Source of the DNA: Lachnospiraceae bacterium AM48-27BH
GTDB lineage: Bacteria; Bacillota; Clostridia; Lachnospirales; Lachnospiraceae
Direction of reading: 5' to 3'
NCBI GenBank assembly: GCA_003478355.1
Contig: QUFC01000032.1
Location: forward strand, 1 to 48,434
Length of the DNA: 48,434 nt
Position numbers and translations under genes: made by a program
Shown: piece after piece, positions 10,087-19,486 of the stretch
Layout: each line of letters opens with the position of its first letter
How positions within the stretch are numbered: the stretch's first letter is position 1
Notes under the pieces: generated by a model
The model's input: the letters and a program-made list of their open reading frames with translations, nothing else
Database searches by the model: none
Told to the model about the DNA's origin: nothing

Positions 10087-11607
10087 ATGGAAAAGAAACG
10101 GAAACAATGGTGGCTGTCTGAGCTTGACTGGAAAAGCGAAGTGATCGTATTCCTTCTTCTGATGGCATCTGCCTTCTTTATCAACCGAGGTATTAAGATC
10201 AAGGGCCTGTTCATGGACGATCTGTATATGTGGTCCTGCTACGGCGAGCAGACCTTTCGTGAGTTTGTATTCCCGGTGGGAGGAACCCGGTGCCGATTTG
10301 TATTCTATCTGGCGGCTTACCTGCAGATGGCGCTGATCGGGATTAAATTAGATTGGTTCGTTCCCTGTAATATCATCATCAACGGTCTGATCAGCTATAC
10401 CGTGTACCGTTTTGGCATGCGCCTGTCTAAGAATCGGGTCCTGGGATTTTTATGTGGATTTTTCTATCTGCTTTCCCGGATGGCCTATTACCAGATCGCT
10501 CAGGCCTGTGGACTGATGGAAACGCTGGCACTGTGGTTTGCCATCGGCGTTTTGTATGGTGTATACCGATATTTGACGGAAAAAGAAATGCCGGAGCGTT
10601 TTTTCTGGCTGGCCAATGGGCTGTATTTCGGCGTCTGCTTTGTACATGAGCGGTATATGGTTCTGGTGGCTCTGCTGTTGGTGGCGCTTGCTTTAAAGGG
10701 TGAGAAAAACTGGAAACGGTGGCTGCTGCCAATCACTTTATGCGTATTGGTGCAGGTGATCCGCCTGATCTTTATCGGAACCTTATCCCCGGCGGGAACC
10801 GGAGGAACTACGGTAGAGGAGACGTTTCATCTGAAACAGGCGGTCAAATTTGCGATCAGTCAGGTGTTTTTCCTGTTTGGTATCAATGCAGGACCCTCCT
10901 ATCTGACCGCATTAAGCTGGGAAGAGAGTGCTGCATGGGTGCAGAAGCTGGTTTTGGCTGCTGACGCAGTACTGTTTGTTCTGATCGGCGCTTTTGTGTG
11001 TCTGCTGGTCCGCAAAAAAGAGAGACGGGCAGAGCGGTTGAAGGTGTCCGCCTTGTTTGTGATCTTTGTGGGAGCCTGTATCGCCTGCTCCAGCGTTACC
11101 ATCCGTGTGGAGGTCCGCTGGATCTACGTGTCTATGACGGCGGCATGGCTGTTCCTGGCTTATATGTGCGGGGAACTGGCAGAGGGCGAGAAAAAACGCA
11201 TGAAGCTGTGCCTGGGGCTGGTGGCCGCTTACGGAGTGCTTATGTATCCGGTGGAAACCTATTACCGGAATCACTTTGACAATATTTATTTCTGGCACAG
11301 CCAGCAGGAGTATAACTCCCTGACGGAGGAAACCTATGAGAAGTATGGGGACGCCATTTTCGGAAAGAAGATCTATATTCTGGAAAATACTTATGGTGTG
11401 ACCCGTTTCTATGCGGATACGTTCTTTAAAACCTTTGATCCGGAGCGGAAAGCGGAAGGAACAGAGGTGATCTTCGCAGACAGCATTGAGGAGATCGGAA
11501 CCATCACGGACGATATGATCGTGTTGAGAGAAGATCCCAAGGCGTACCGGTATCAGGATATCACGGATATTCTGAAGGAGTTCCAGGCGAAAGAACAGGA
11601 AAATTAG
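10087..11607 (+). CDS. Polytopic membrane protein, GT-C-like
   Basis: About 506 residues with roughly ten to eleven hydrophobic segments starting at residue 16, then a soluble C-terminal part of about 110 residues. An acidic pair in GLFMDDLYMW, right after the first segment, lies where GT-C glycosyltransferases carry their catalytic acid in the first outer loop; this is the main hint of function. GT-C enzymes use polyprenyl-phosphate sugars outside the membrane. It follows the GT2 by 3 bases and precedes a second polytopic protein. No closer family can be named, and a polymerase or flippase role is not excluded. Confidence 0.65.
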   Translation: MEKKRKQWWLSELDWKSEVIVFLLLMASAFFINRGIKIKGLFMDDLYMWSCYGEQTFREFVFPVGGTRCRFVFYLAAYLQMALIGIKLDWFVPCNIIINGLISYTVYRFGMRLSKNRVLGFLCGFFYLLSRMAYYQIAQACGLMETLALWFAIGVLYGVYRYLTEKEMPERFFWLANGLYFGVCFVHERYMVLVALLLVALALKGEKNWKRWLLPITLCVLVQVIRLIFIGTLSPAGTGGTTVEETFHLKQAVKFAISQVFFLFGINAGPSYLTALSWEESAAWVQKLVLAADAVLFVLIGAFVCLLVRKKERRAERLKVSALFVIFVGACIACSSVTIRVEVRWIYVSMTAAWLFLAYMCGELAEGEKKRMKLCLGLVAAYGVLMYPVETYYRNHFDNIYFWHSQQEYNSLTEETYEKYGDAIFGKKIYILENTYGVTRFYADTFFKTFDPERKAEGTEVIFADSIEEIGTITDDMIVLREDPKAYRYQDITDILKEFQAKEQEN

Positions 11608-11629
11608 TAATTTTAGTGAGGACATTTTC

Positions 11630-13021
11630 ATGGAGAGAAAGAACCGGAACTGGTTTTATCTGGTGCCCGTGGCAGGGGCGGTGTTCTGCCTGTGGTATCT
11701 GTATACCTCTTTTTATGATGTGGTATATTCGGATTATATCCGTCTGGTCAACAGCTATCTGCCGGACGTGTGGAACCCGGCGAAATTCTGGGTGCCGGAT
11801 CTTTTGACCAGAGTTCCGGTAAATTTCCTGGCCCGCATCATCAACATCACGTTTTTCCACTACAGCATCCGGTTTGACCAGGTGCTGGGGGTGGTGTCAC
11901 TGGCATTATCAGCAGTCAGTGTGACATATTATGTCAATCAGAAGCAGATCGGAACAATCTGGTTTCTGGCGGTGATGGCGGTGATGTTCAGCCTGAATAA
12001 ATGGGAAATGTTAAACAATGGCAGCGGCTGGGTGCATTTCCTGGCCTTTGCCGGATTTTACTATCATTACCAGATATGGGACCGCGTATGGGGCAGAGAG
12101 GAACGAAAGGGAGACCATCTGCAGATGATCCTGCTTCCCTGGATTCTGATCCTGGCTGTGGCAGGTCCCTATTGTGCCGTTTATGTGGCGGTGCTGATCG
12201 CAGGATATGCATTCTGCATGACGGTGACCTGGAAACGGGAAAAACGGCTGGAGAAGCGGTATCTTTTGTATGGACTGTCGGTGCTTCTGCCATTTTTCTG
12301 TTATCTGTGGAGCAATGCCCAGGTGGTGCCGGACTGGAGCGGTTATGGGGCGGCCCAAGGGTCGCTGTTGCAGAACCTGTTCCGGATTCCGGGTTATTTT
12401 ATCCGGTTTATGTTAAAATCCCTGGCGTCAGTGGTGACCGGACAGGAGCTGGCCAAATCCCTGTGGAGTACGAATCTGCCATATCTGGCGGTCGGTATCT
12501 TTGTGGCGGCGGCTTATCTTATGGCGCTGTACCTGCAGTTTTCCAGGAAGCTGTATGAGACCACGGTATTTCCACTGGTGATGCTGGTGTCCGGAGCCTT
12601 GAACCATGCACTGATCCTGCTTTCCAGGTGGAGTTTTCTGGTGGAGGACTACGGCATGAGTTCCCGGTATGCCCTGCAGTTCCAGGTTGGCGTGGTGGGA
12701 ATTCTGCTGACGTTGGCGCTGTGCTGGAAGGAATGCCAGAAAGCAGGAAGGCAGGTGATCTGGCGTGGTGCTGCAGTTCTTGTAACCGCCATCTTCCTTC
12801 TCGGCAACATCACTACCACCCGCAAAGAGCTGCAGACAGCTCCCTATCGCAAAGAATTATGTGTAAAACGGGCAGAAACCGCCCTTGATTTTGAAAATAA
12901 AACAGATGATGAGCTGCGGGCGGAGTTTGAATTCCGCACCAGCTGGGACCAGAGCGGCGCTATGGTGCGCAGCGCCCTGACCATTCTGAAAGAAAACCAT
13001 TGGAATGTATTTCATCAGTAA
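11630..13021 (+). CDS. Polytopic membrane protein of the glycan locus
   Basis: 463 residues with about ten hydrophobic segments from residue 10 onward and a short hydrophilic C-terminus (about 50 residues). A VYSDYIRLVN stretch after the first segment may be the outer-loop acidic site of a GT-C fold, but the family is not recognised. It lies 22 bases after the preceding polytopic protein and 13 before rfbF, within the same transcript. Its function in adding or moving surface sugars is inferred from location only. Confidence 0.6.
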   Translation: MERKNRNWFYLVPVAGAVFCLWYLYTSFYDVVYSDYIRLVNSYLPDVWNPAKFWVPDLLTRVPVNFLARIINITFFHYSIRFDQVLGVVSLALSAVSVTYYVNQKQIGTIWFLAVMAVMFSLNKWEMLNNGSGWVHFLAFAGFYYHYQIWDRVWGREERKGDHLQMILLPWILILAVAGPYCAVYVAVLIAGYAFCMTVTWKREKRLEKRYLLYGLSVLLPFFCYLWSNAQVVPDWSGYGAAQGSLLQNLFRIPGYFIRFMLKSLASVVTGQELAKSLWSTNLPYLAVGIFVAAAYLMALYLQFSRKLYETTVFPLVMLVSGALNHALILLSRWSFLVEDYGMSSRYALQFQVGVVGILLTLALCWKECQKAGRQVIWRGAAVLVTAIFLLGNITTTRKELQTAPYRKELCVKRAETALDFENKTDDELRAEFEFRTSWDQSGAMVRSALTILKENHWNVFHQ

Positions 13022-13034
13022 CGGAGGAAAAAGA

Positions 13035-13808
13035 ATGAAGGTTGTACTGCTGGCCGGAGGCCTTGGAACAAGAATCAGTGAAGAAAGCCATTTAAAGCCG
13101 AAGCCCATGATCGAGATCGGAGGGAAGCCGATCCTGTGGCACATTATGAAATATTATTCCCAGTTCGGATTTCATGAGTTTGTGATCTGTCTGGGCTACA
13201 AACAGTATGTGGTGAAGGAGTTTTTTGCAGACTATTTCCTGCATACTTCCGATGTGACCTTTGATCTTGCCAACAACAAGATGGAAGTTCACAACAACTA
13301 TTCCGAGCCATGGAAGGTGACTCTGGTGGATACCGGACTTTATACCATGACTGGTGGAAGAATCAAGAGAATCCAGGATTATATTGGAAATGAACCGTTT
13401 ATGATGACTTATGGAGACGGTGTCTGCGATGTGGATTTGAACGCCCTGTTAAAGTTCCACAAAGAGCATGGCAGGATCGCAACCATGACCACAGTCAACA
13501 TCGCCCAGATGAAGGGTGTGCTGGACATCACCCAGGATAATGTGGTGAAATCCTTCCGTGAGAAGGATGAGGCTGACGCAAGCCTGATCAACGGTGGATT
13601 TATGGTCTTAAATCCGGAGATTTTCAACTATCTGGAAGACGATACGACTGTATTTGAAAAAGAGCCACTTCAGAGACTGGCGGCAGAGGGACAGCTGATG
13701 AGCTTCCACCACAACGGTTTCTGGCAGTGTATGGATACCCAGAGAGAGATGAAGAAGCTGGAGGAGTTATGGCAGAGCGGCCACGCTCCGTGGAAGATCT
13801 GGGAGTAA
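13035..13808 (+). CDS. rfbF: Glucose-1-phosphate cytidylyltransferase
   Basis: Makes CDP-glucose from CTP and glucose 1-phosphate, entry point of the CDP-3,6-dideoxyhexose pathway. Diagnostic features are VVLLAGGLGTRISEES at residues 3-18, KPKPMIEIGGKPILWHIMKYYS, and the metal site MTYGDGVCDVD; the C-terminal HNGFWQCMDTQREM is typical of RfbF. The 257-residue length is standard. The start is set at 13035 because CGGAGG lies just upstream; an earlier ATG at 13005 overlaps the previous gene. Confidence 0.95.
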   Translation: MKVVLLAGGLGTRISEESHLKPKPMIEIGGKPILWHIMKYYSQFGFHEFVICLGYKQYVVKEFFADYFLHTSDVTFDLANNKMEVHNNYSEPWKVTLVDTGLYTMTGGRIKRIQDYIGNEPFMMTYGDGVCDVDLNALLKFHKEHGRIATMTTVNIAQMKGVLDITQDNVVKSFREKDEADASLINGGFMVLNPEIFNYLEDDTTVFEKEPLQRLAAEGQLMSFHHNGFWQCMDTQREMKKLEELWQSGHAPWKIWE

Positions 13809-13828
13809 AAATATGAGGAGAGATATCT

Positions 13829-14911
13829 ATGGAAGTGTCAAGAAAAGACAGCTGGAGTGAACTTCAGGATTTCTATCGCGGCAAGCGGGTTCTTGTCACC
13901 GGGCACACTGGTTTTAAAGGAAGCTGGCTGGTGCGGATCCTGATGAATATGGGTGCCGATGTTACTGGATATGCTTTAAAAGGTCCTACGGATCCGTGTC
14001 TGTTTGACGTGGCGGGCCTGGAAGACCATATGGACAGCGTGGAAGGCGATGTGCGGGATCTGGCCCATTTAAAAGAAGTATTTGAACGGGTCCGGCCGGA
14101 GGTGGTGCTTCACTTGGCGGCACAGCCGATTGTGCGGGATTCCTATAAAGATCCGGTCTACACCTATGAGACGAATGTGATGGGAACGGTTAATGTGCTG
14201 GAATGTGTCCGCCTGACCCCATCGGTCCGCTCCTTCTTAAACGTGACCACGGATAAGGTCTACGAGAACAAAGAGTGGGAGTACGGTTACCGGGAAAATG
14301 ATCCGTTAGACGGCTATGATCCTTATTCCAACAGCAAATCCTGCTCAGAGCTAGTGACCCACAGCTACCAGAAATCCTTCTTCCAGGACGGCAGATGTGC
14401 CATTTCCACTTCCCGTGCCGGTAATGTCATCGGTGGTGGTGATTTCGCCAACGACCGGATCATTCCGGACTGCATCCGTGCGGCGGCTGGCGGACGGGCC
14501 ATCGTGGTGCGGAATCCATTTTCCACCAGACCGTATCAGCATGTATTAGAGCCGCTGGCGGTGTATCTGACCATTGCCATGTGCCAGTGGAAGGATGCGA
14601 AATATGCAGGCTATTATAATGTAGGCCCGGACGACCGGGACTGCGTCACCACCGGGGAACTGGCAGATTTATTCTGCAGCGCCTGGGGAGATAACCTTAC
14701 CTGGGAGAACCACTATGACGGCGGTCCCCATGAAGCTAATTTCCTGAAATTAGACTGTTCCAGGATCAAGAGCGTCTTTGGCTGGAAACCGCGGATGTCT
14801 GTGAAAGAAGCCGTAGAATGGACTGTGGAATGGACAAAAGCCTATTTAGACGGCCGGGATATGCTTCAGGTGATGGATCAGCAGATCCAGGCATTCTGGA
14901 GTGAGAAATAA
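13829..14911 (+). CDS. rfbG: CDP-glucose 4,6-dehydratase
   Basis: Extended SDR enzyme converting CDP-glucose to CDP-4-dehydro-6-deoxyglucose. The NAD site VLVTGHTGFKGSWL lies at residues 21-34, the TTDKVYENKEW segment carries the active-site T-D-K, and the YSNSK tetrad tyrosine/lysine follows at GYDPYSNSKSCSE. Length 360 is typical. It lies 20 bases after rfbF and 15 before rfbH. Confidence 0.95.
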   Translation: MEVSRKDSWSELQDFYRGKRVLVTGHTGFKGSWLVRILMNMGADVTGYALKGPTDPCLFDVAGLEDHMDSVEGDVRDLAHLKEVFERVRPEVVLHLAAQPIVRDSYKDPVYTYETNVMGTVNVLECVRLTPSVRSFLNVTTDKVYENKEWEYGYRENDPLDGYDPYSNSKSCSELVTHSYQKSFFQDGRCAISTSRAGNVIGGGDFANDRIIPDCIRAAAGGRAIVVRNPFSTRPYQHVLEPLAVYLTIAMCQWKDAKYAGYYNVGPDDRDCVTTGELADLFCSAWGDNLTWENHYDGGPHEANFLKLDCSRIKSVFGWKPRMSVKEAVEWTVEWTKAYLDGRDMLQVMDQQIQAFWSEK

Positions 14912-14926
14912 GAAGGAGTAAAAACC

Positions 14927-16266
14927 ATGTTTGAACATAAAACAGAAGCGCAGGCAAGAGAAGAGATCTTAAACCTGGTGGCGGAATACTGCGACCGCTT
15001 CCACCAGAAGAAATCATACGAGGAGGGCGACCGGATCCCATACGCTTCCAGAGTCTATGATCATCAGGAGATGGTCAATCTGGTAGACAGTTCCCTGGAA
15101 TTCTGGCTGACTTCCGGCCGTTACACCGTAGAATTTGAGAAGAAGCTGGCAGAATACCTTCATGTCCGCTATGCGGCGCTGGTAAACTCTGGTTCTTCTG
15201 CCAATCTGATCGCTTTCATGACCCTGACCTCCCCATTACTGGGCGAGAGAAGAGTCAAGAGAGGGGACGAGGTGATCACCGTGGCAGCCGGCTTCCCAAC
15301 CACGGTAACTCCGGTGATCCAGTACGGGGCAGTTCCGGTATTTGTGGATGTGACCATCCCTCAGTATAACATCGATGTGGCAAGGTTAGAGGAGGCTTAC
15401 TCTGAGAAGACCAAGGCTGTTATGATCGCCCATACTTTAGGCAATCCGTTTGATCTGGCGGCGGTAAAGGCTTTCTGTGACCGCCATGGCCTGTGGCTGG
15501 TGGAGGACAACTGTGATGCCTTAGGAACCCGCTACACGATGAATGGGGAAGAAAAATTCACCGGAACAATTGGTGATATTGGAACCTCCAGCTTCTATCC
15601 GCCTCACCACATGACCATGGGAGAAGGCGGTGCAGTTTACACCGACAACCCGTTATTAAATAAGATCATCCGCTCCATGCGTGACTGGGGCCGTGACTGT
15701 GTCTGTGCTTCTGGACAGGATAACTTATGTGGACACCGCTTCGACCGCCAGTATGGAGAGCTTCCGCTGGGATATGATCACAAATATGTATATTCCCATT
15801 TCGGATATAATTTAAAAGCGACCGACCTGCAGGCGGCTATCGGCTGTGCCAGATCGAGAAATTCCCATCCTTCGTAGAGAAGAGACGTCATAATTTCGAA
15901 CGTCTGCACAAGGCGCTGGAGGGCTTAGAGGACCGCCTGATCTTACCGGAGGCAGCGCCCAATTCCCGCCCAAGCTGGTTTGGCTTCTTAATCACCTGTA
16001 AGGAAGGCACCGACCGCAACAAAGTGGTCCAGTACGTGGAATCCAGGGGTGTCCAGACCCGTATGTTATTTGCCGGCAACCTGATCAAACACCCATGCTT
16101 CGATGAGATGCGGGCAGAAGACAAGGGATACCGGGTTGTTGGTGACCTGACCAATACCGACCGGATCATGCGCGATACCTTCTGGGTCGGTGTTTACCCA
16201 GGTATGAATGATGAAATGATCGATTACATGGCAAAGACCATCCGGGAGGCGCTTGATGAGCAGTAA
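14927..16266 (+). CDS. rfbH: CDP-4-dehydro-6-deoxyglucose 3-dehydrase (E1), one apparent frameshift
   Basis: PMP-dependent, [2Fe-2S] dehydrase that removes the 3-hydroxyl of CDP-4-keto-6-deoxyglucose. Unlike ordinary DegT aminotransferases, the PLP lysine is replaced by histidine ([16 protein letters not shown]228), diagnostic for this enzyme. Cysteines for the iron-sulphur site are seen in [13 protein letters not shown] (C258, C260, C268) and C196. The frame breaks at CC 15849-15850: one more C restores [22 protein letters not shown] and the remaining ~135 residues to the stop at 16266. Corrected length is about 446 residues, as usual. No E3 reductase or final ketoreductase is found next to it. 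Confidence 0.9.
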
Positions 16267-17115
16267 AACTTACGATCTGTCGGCTGTTCACGGAGCAGAT
16301 CTGGCGATTCTAAAGGAAATTGACCGGATCTGCCGAAAGCACAAGATCCAGTATCTGATGGACGCAGGGACCTTTTAGGGGCTGTCCGCCACAAGGGATT
16401 TATCCCATGGGACGATGACGCAGATGTAGCATTTACCAGAGAAAACTATGAAAAATTCAAAACGGTGGTCCGGGACGAGCTTCCAGAGGGCATGGAATTT
16501 CTGGAGCCGGATCAGATGCAGGGGGGAAAAGCATTTTTCGATTTCACTCCAAGAATCCTCTATTTAAACAGTAAAACCCATGAGGATGGACCGGAGATGG
16601 ACTTTTACGACGGCAAACTGAACCATATCTATGTGGATCTGTTTATCCAGGACCGTCTTCCGGATAATAAGCTGGCAGCGGGCTGGACGAAGCTTGTGCA
16701 GACGGTGATCTACGGTTTGGCCATGGGACACCGTTATCATCTGGATTACTCCAAGTACAGCCCAGTCAATAAGCTCTGTGTGGGCGCTTTGGCGCTCATT
16801 GGCAAGTGTATCCCTATGAACCTGATCCGGAAAATGCAGCATGCCGTGGCGGTGAAGGACCGGAACAGGGACACAGACCAGTATTATTACAGCAATTATG
16901 CACCGGATTATTTTTACGTCACGGTGCGCCGTCACTGGGTAGACCAGGTGGTGGATCTGCCATTTGAGAATATGAAGCTGATGGCGCCGGCCGGCTGGCA
17001 TCAGATTCTGGCATGGCTCTACGGCGATTACATGACCCCGCCTCCAGAAGATAAGCAGGTTCCTACCCACTCCAGCATGGAGATTGAAGTTTATGAAGAT
17101 GTCAGCTTACGCTGA
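16256..17115 (+). CDS. licD: LicD-family phosphotransferase, one apparent frameshift
   Basis: LicD proteins transfer phosphocholine or a similar phospho-group onto surface polysaccharide. The start at 16256 overlaps the end of rfbH by 11 bases. The first 41 residues end at a false stop in TTTT (16373-16376); one more T gives the family signature [25 protein letters not shown], whose acidic cluster is the presumed metal site. The rest (about 245 residues) follows in the second frame to 17115, including FFDFTPRILYLN and HIYVDLFI. The acceptor and the group transferred cannot be read from sequence; choline is suggested by the LicC-LicA fusion at 42.8-44.6 kb. Confidence 0.82.
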
Positions 17116-17149
17116 CTGTAAAAATTCGTTTACCATGAAGGAGAGGACT

Positions 17150-19447
17150 ATGGGAAATACAAAAGAAAAAGAATGGCTTTCCGTAGTTCTTCTGACCATA
17201 GCAGTGTTGGGAGCCCTGTTTTTTTCCATTGACCGGCTGTTTTTTCATGGGATTCTTGGCGCGTGTATCCGTCTGTCAGAGACCCATGAGATGGCGCTGG
17301 AACTGATGATTCTTGGGATGATCATCTTTTTTCTTCTGACTTTTACACCGGGGAAATGGAAAAGCGGTGGATTACTTTTGTTTTTTAGCGGATTTTTGTG
17401 GATACACCGGATACTGATCCCGATTCTGGTATCCGGGTGTTATCTGGCGGTGATCTGTTTCATCGGAATGAACATCGGCAGAGAGAAACTGGGGCTGCTT
17501 CGGAATTTTCTAAAGGGAAGCGCGGTGGTGATCACGTTGTTCTGTGTCATGTCTGCAGTGGGAATCGGAAGTATCCCGTGGCTGTCCACAGCAGTGCTGG
17601 CGGCAGGCAGCGTGGCGGCGATCCGGTGCTGGCGAGGAAAATGGGTCTGGAGTGCCAGAGTGTCGCTAAAGCGACCCGCCGCAGGCGGAGAATCCTGCAA
17701 GCAGGATTCTTTTTTAAGGGATACCAGCCAAAATCAGATAGTTCAGAATCTTGGCCTTACGTTTGTTCTCTTGATTCTTGCCCTTCAGGCAGGCCGGATG
17801 AACGGGGCCATTGATTTTGACAGCCTGTGGTACGGCGTGCGCGGCAGCAAGATCCTGGATATGGGAAAGGGAATTTACGAAAATCCCGGCATGATCGGTA
17901 TCGTTTATACCTACTCGAAGGGATTGGAGACCTTAACGCTCCCATTATCCGTGCTTCCGTCCTTCAGTTTCCAGATCTCGTTTAACTGGTGGCTGCTGAT
18001 CCTGACCCTGTATGGTGTATACAGAACTGCCAGCCACATGATGAGCCTGAAAATGGCTGGATATCTGACAGTATTTTTGAGCGCTGTTCCGGCGATCACC
18101 AATATGTCCATTACGGCGAAAACAGATATCATCACCCTGTTATTCCAGGTGGTGATGATCGAAGAACTGATCCGCACCCGAAAGGGAGAAGCGGGGGCTT
18201 TGGGATATGCAACAGGGGCATTCCTTCTTTCCTGGACCATGAAGCCCACGGCGCTGCTGTTTTCCAGCGCGGTGTTTGGCATGGGAGTTCTGGGAAATCT
18301 GGGATTATGGCAGCAGAGATGGAGAATGGCGGGTGGATGGCGGCTCAAAACGGAGAATTTCACCGAAAACAGAGATGGCGTGATCTGTGTGGCACTTGCC
18401 CTGGCGGCTCTTATGGGTATCTGGGCCAGAACACTTCTGATCACAGGAATTCCGGTTACCTCTGTCTTTTCTTCCATCTTTACCCGGATGGGATTTACCC
18501 TAAAATACCCATTCAGCGTCCAGACCATTCCTAATGCGGGAGAATCCTTAGGGCTGACGGCGTGGTTAAGCGAGGGCATGAAAAGACTGCTGGAGCTGCT
18601 ATTTGCCCCCACATCGGGCGAGATGCTTCATGTATTTGTAGCCTGGGGAGCCCTGAGCCTGTGGTTTGTGATCGCCCTGTTGTGTGTGCTGAAGCTCCAG
18701 GGAATATCAGGACAATCCAACAGGTACTTTTTCTGGATCTTGCTTCCATTTACCGCAGGAAATCTGTTAAGTCTATTGATGCTGACCCAGGTAGACGGCA
18801 ACTATTTTGAACTGCTCTATGTCCTCTGGGGCATCTGGGGTTTTGCAGCATTGGACCAGTTAAAGCCGGGCCATTTAAAGAAAACTGCTTATGGGATGGC
18901 AGTCGTGGTTATCTGTTATGGCGGTCTGATCACAGGTCTCACCAACTGGAGCCAGAGTGGTTGTCAGGGCTTGTTTCCGGCAAAAATGATCCATAGAGGC
19001 TACTATGATCATGAACTGGCGGCCAGGGATCGTTTTGCAGCAGAAGGAAAAGGAGAAATCTGGAATTTTCTGGCGGCGGACAGCCGAACCAGAGTGATCG
19101 CCATAGGAAGACACACCGAGTCCTTATATCTTCCATGCTGTGTCCAGACATACGAGGACGTAACCGGAAGCCAGGGAAATGTGATGCTGGTGAAGACCAT
19201 GGCCAATTTTGTGGAGTTTCTGGATTATGCAAAGACCGATTACATCTATATCGAAGCCGGATATATGGCAGAAGGGGAGCGGGCAGACATATTGACCTGT
19301 GACCTGGTGGAATATGGAATTTTAACACCGGTGTGTTATGAAAATGGCAATGTTCTGGCCCGTGTGGATGTTCACGGTGAAAAGACAGAAGAATCGGAAG
19401 AGAAGCTTGTAGAATTCAAACAAAATCGCCGGTTACAGCAACCGTGA
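17150..19447 (+). CDS. Large polytopic membrane protein, GT-C-like, with an in-frame repeat element
   Basis: About 765 residues with many hydrophobic segments and a soluble C-terminal part (roughly the last 160 residues). NGAIDFDSLWYGVRGSKIL after an early membrane segment resembles the acidic first outer loop of GT-C glycosyltransferases. The start at 17150 is chosen for GGAGAGG eight bases upstream; upstream in-frame ATGs overlap licD. Residues encoded by 17662-17715 (SLKRPAAGGESCKQDSFL region) come from a palindromic repeat inserted between membrane segments without breaking the frame. It lies between licD and a GtrB-like GT2, so extracytoplasmic sugar transfer from a lipid-linked donor is plausible but not shown. 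Confidence 0.65.
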   Translation: MGNTKEKEWLSVVLLTIAVLGALFFSIDRLFFHGILGACIRLSETHEMALELMILGMIIFFLLTFTPGKWKSGGLLLFFSGFLWIHRILIPILVSGCYLAVICFIGMNIGREKLGLLRNFLKGSAVVITLFCVMSAVGIGSIPWLSTAVLAAGSVAAIRCWRGKWVWSARVSLKRPAAGGESCKQDSFLRDTSQNQIVQNLGLTFVLLILALQAGRMNGAIDFDSLWYGVRGSKILDMGKGIYENPGMIGIVYTYSKGLETLTLPLSVLPSFSFQISFNWWLLILTLYGVYRTASHMMSLKMAGYLTVFLSAVPAITNMSITAKTDIITLLFQVVMIEELIRTRKGEAGALGYATGAFLLSWTMKPTALLFSSAVFGMGVLGNLGLWQQRWRMAGGWRLKTENFTENRDGVICVALALAALMGIWARTLLITGIPVTSVFSSIFTRMGFTLKYPFSVQTIPNAGESLGLTAWLSEGMKRLLELLFAPTSGEMLHVFVAWGALSLWFVIALLCVLKLQGISGQSNRYFFWILLPFTAGNLLSLLMLTQVDGNYFELLYVLWGIWGFAALDQLKPGHLKKTAYGMAVVVICYGGLITGLTNWSQSGCQGLFPAKMIHRGYYDHELAARDRFAAEGKGEIWNFLAADSRTRVIAIGRHTESLYLPCCVQTYEDVTGSQGNVMLVKTMANFVEFLDYAKTDYIYIEAGYMAEGERADILTCDLVEYGILTPVCYENGNVLARVDVHGEKTEESEEKLVEFKQNRRLQQP
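17662..17715 (+). repeat. Modular hairpin repeat, modules 2+3 (copy A)
   Basis: Three successive perfect hairpins: GTCGC/GCGAC (17662-17675), CCGCC/GGCGG (17676-17688) and AGAATCCTGC/GCAGGATTCT with an AA loop (17689-17710), then TTTTT. The same order, spacing and loop sizes recur at 37001-37051 with compensating base changes. It lies inside an open reading frame. Confidence 0.8.
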
Positions 19448-19486
19448 CTATAATCACAGACAGACAACTAGTAAGAAAGGGAAACC

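Noticed and set aside
14927..16266. Ordinary DegT aminotransferase
   Set aside because: The PLP lysine is replaced by histidine and Fe-S cysteines are present, so RfbH/E1 dehydrase is the better call.
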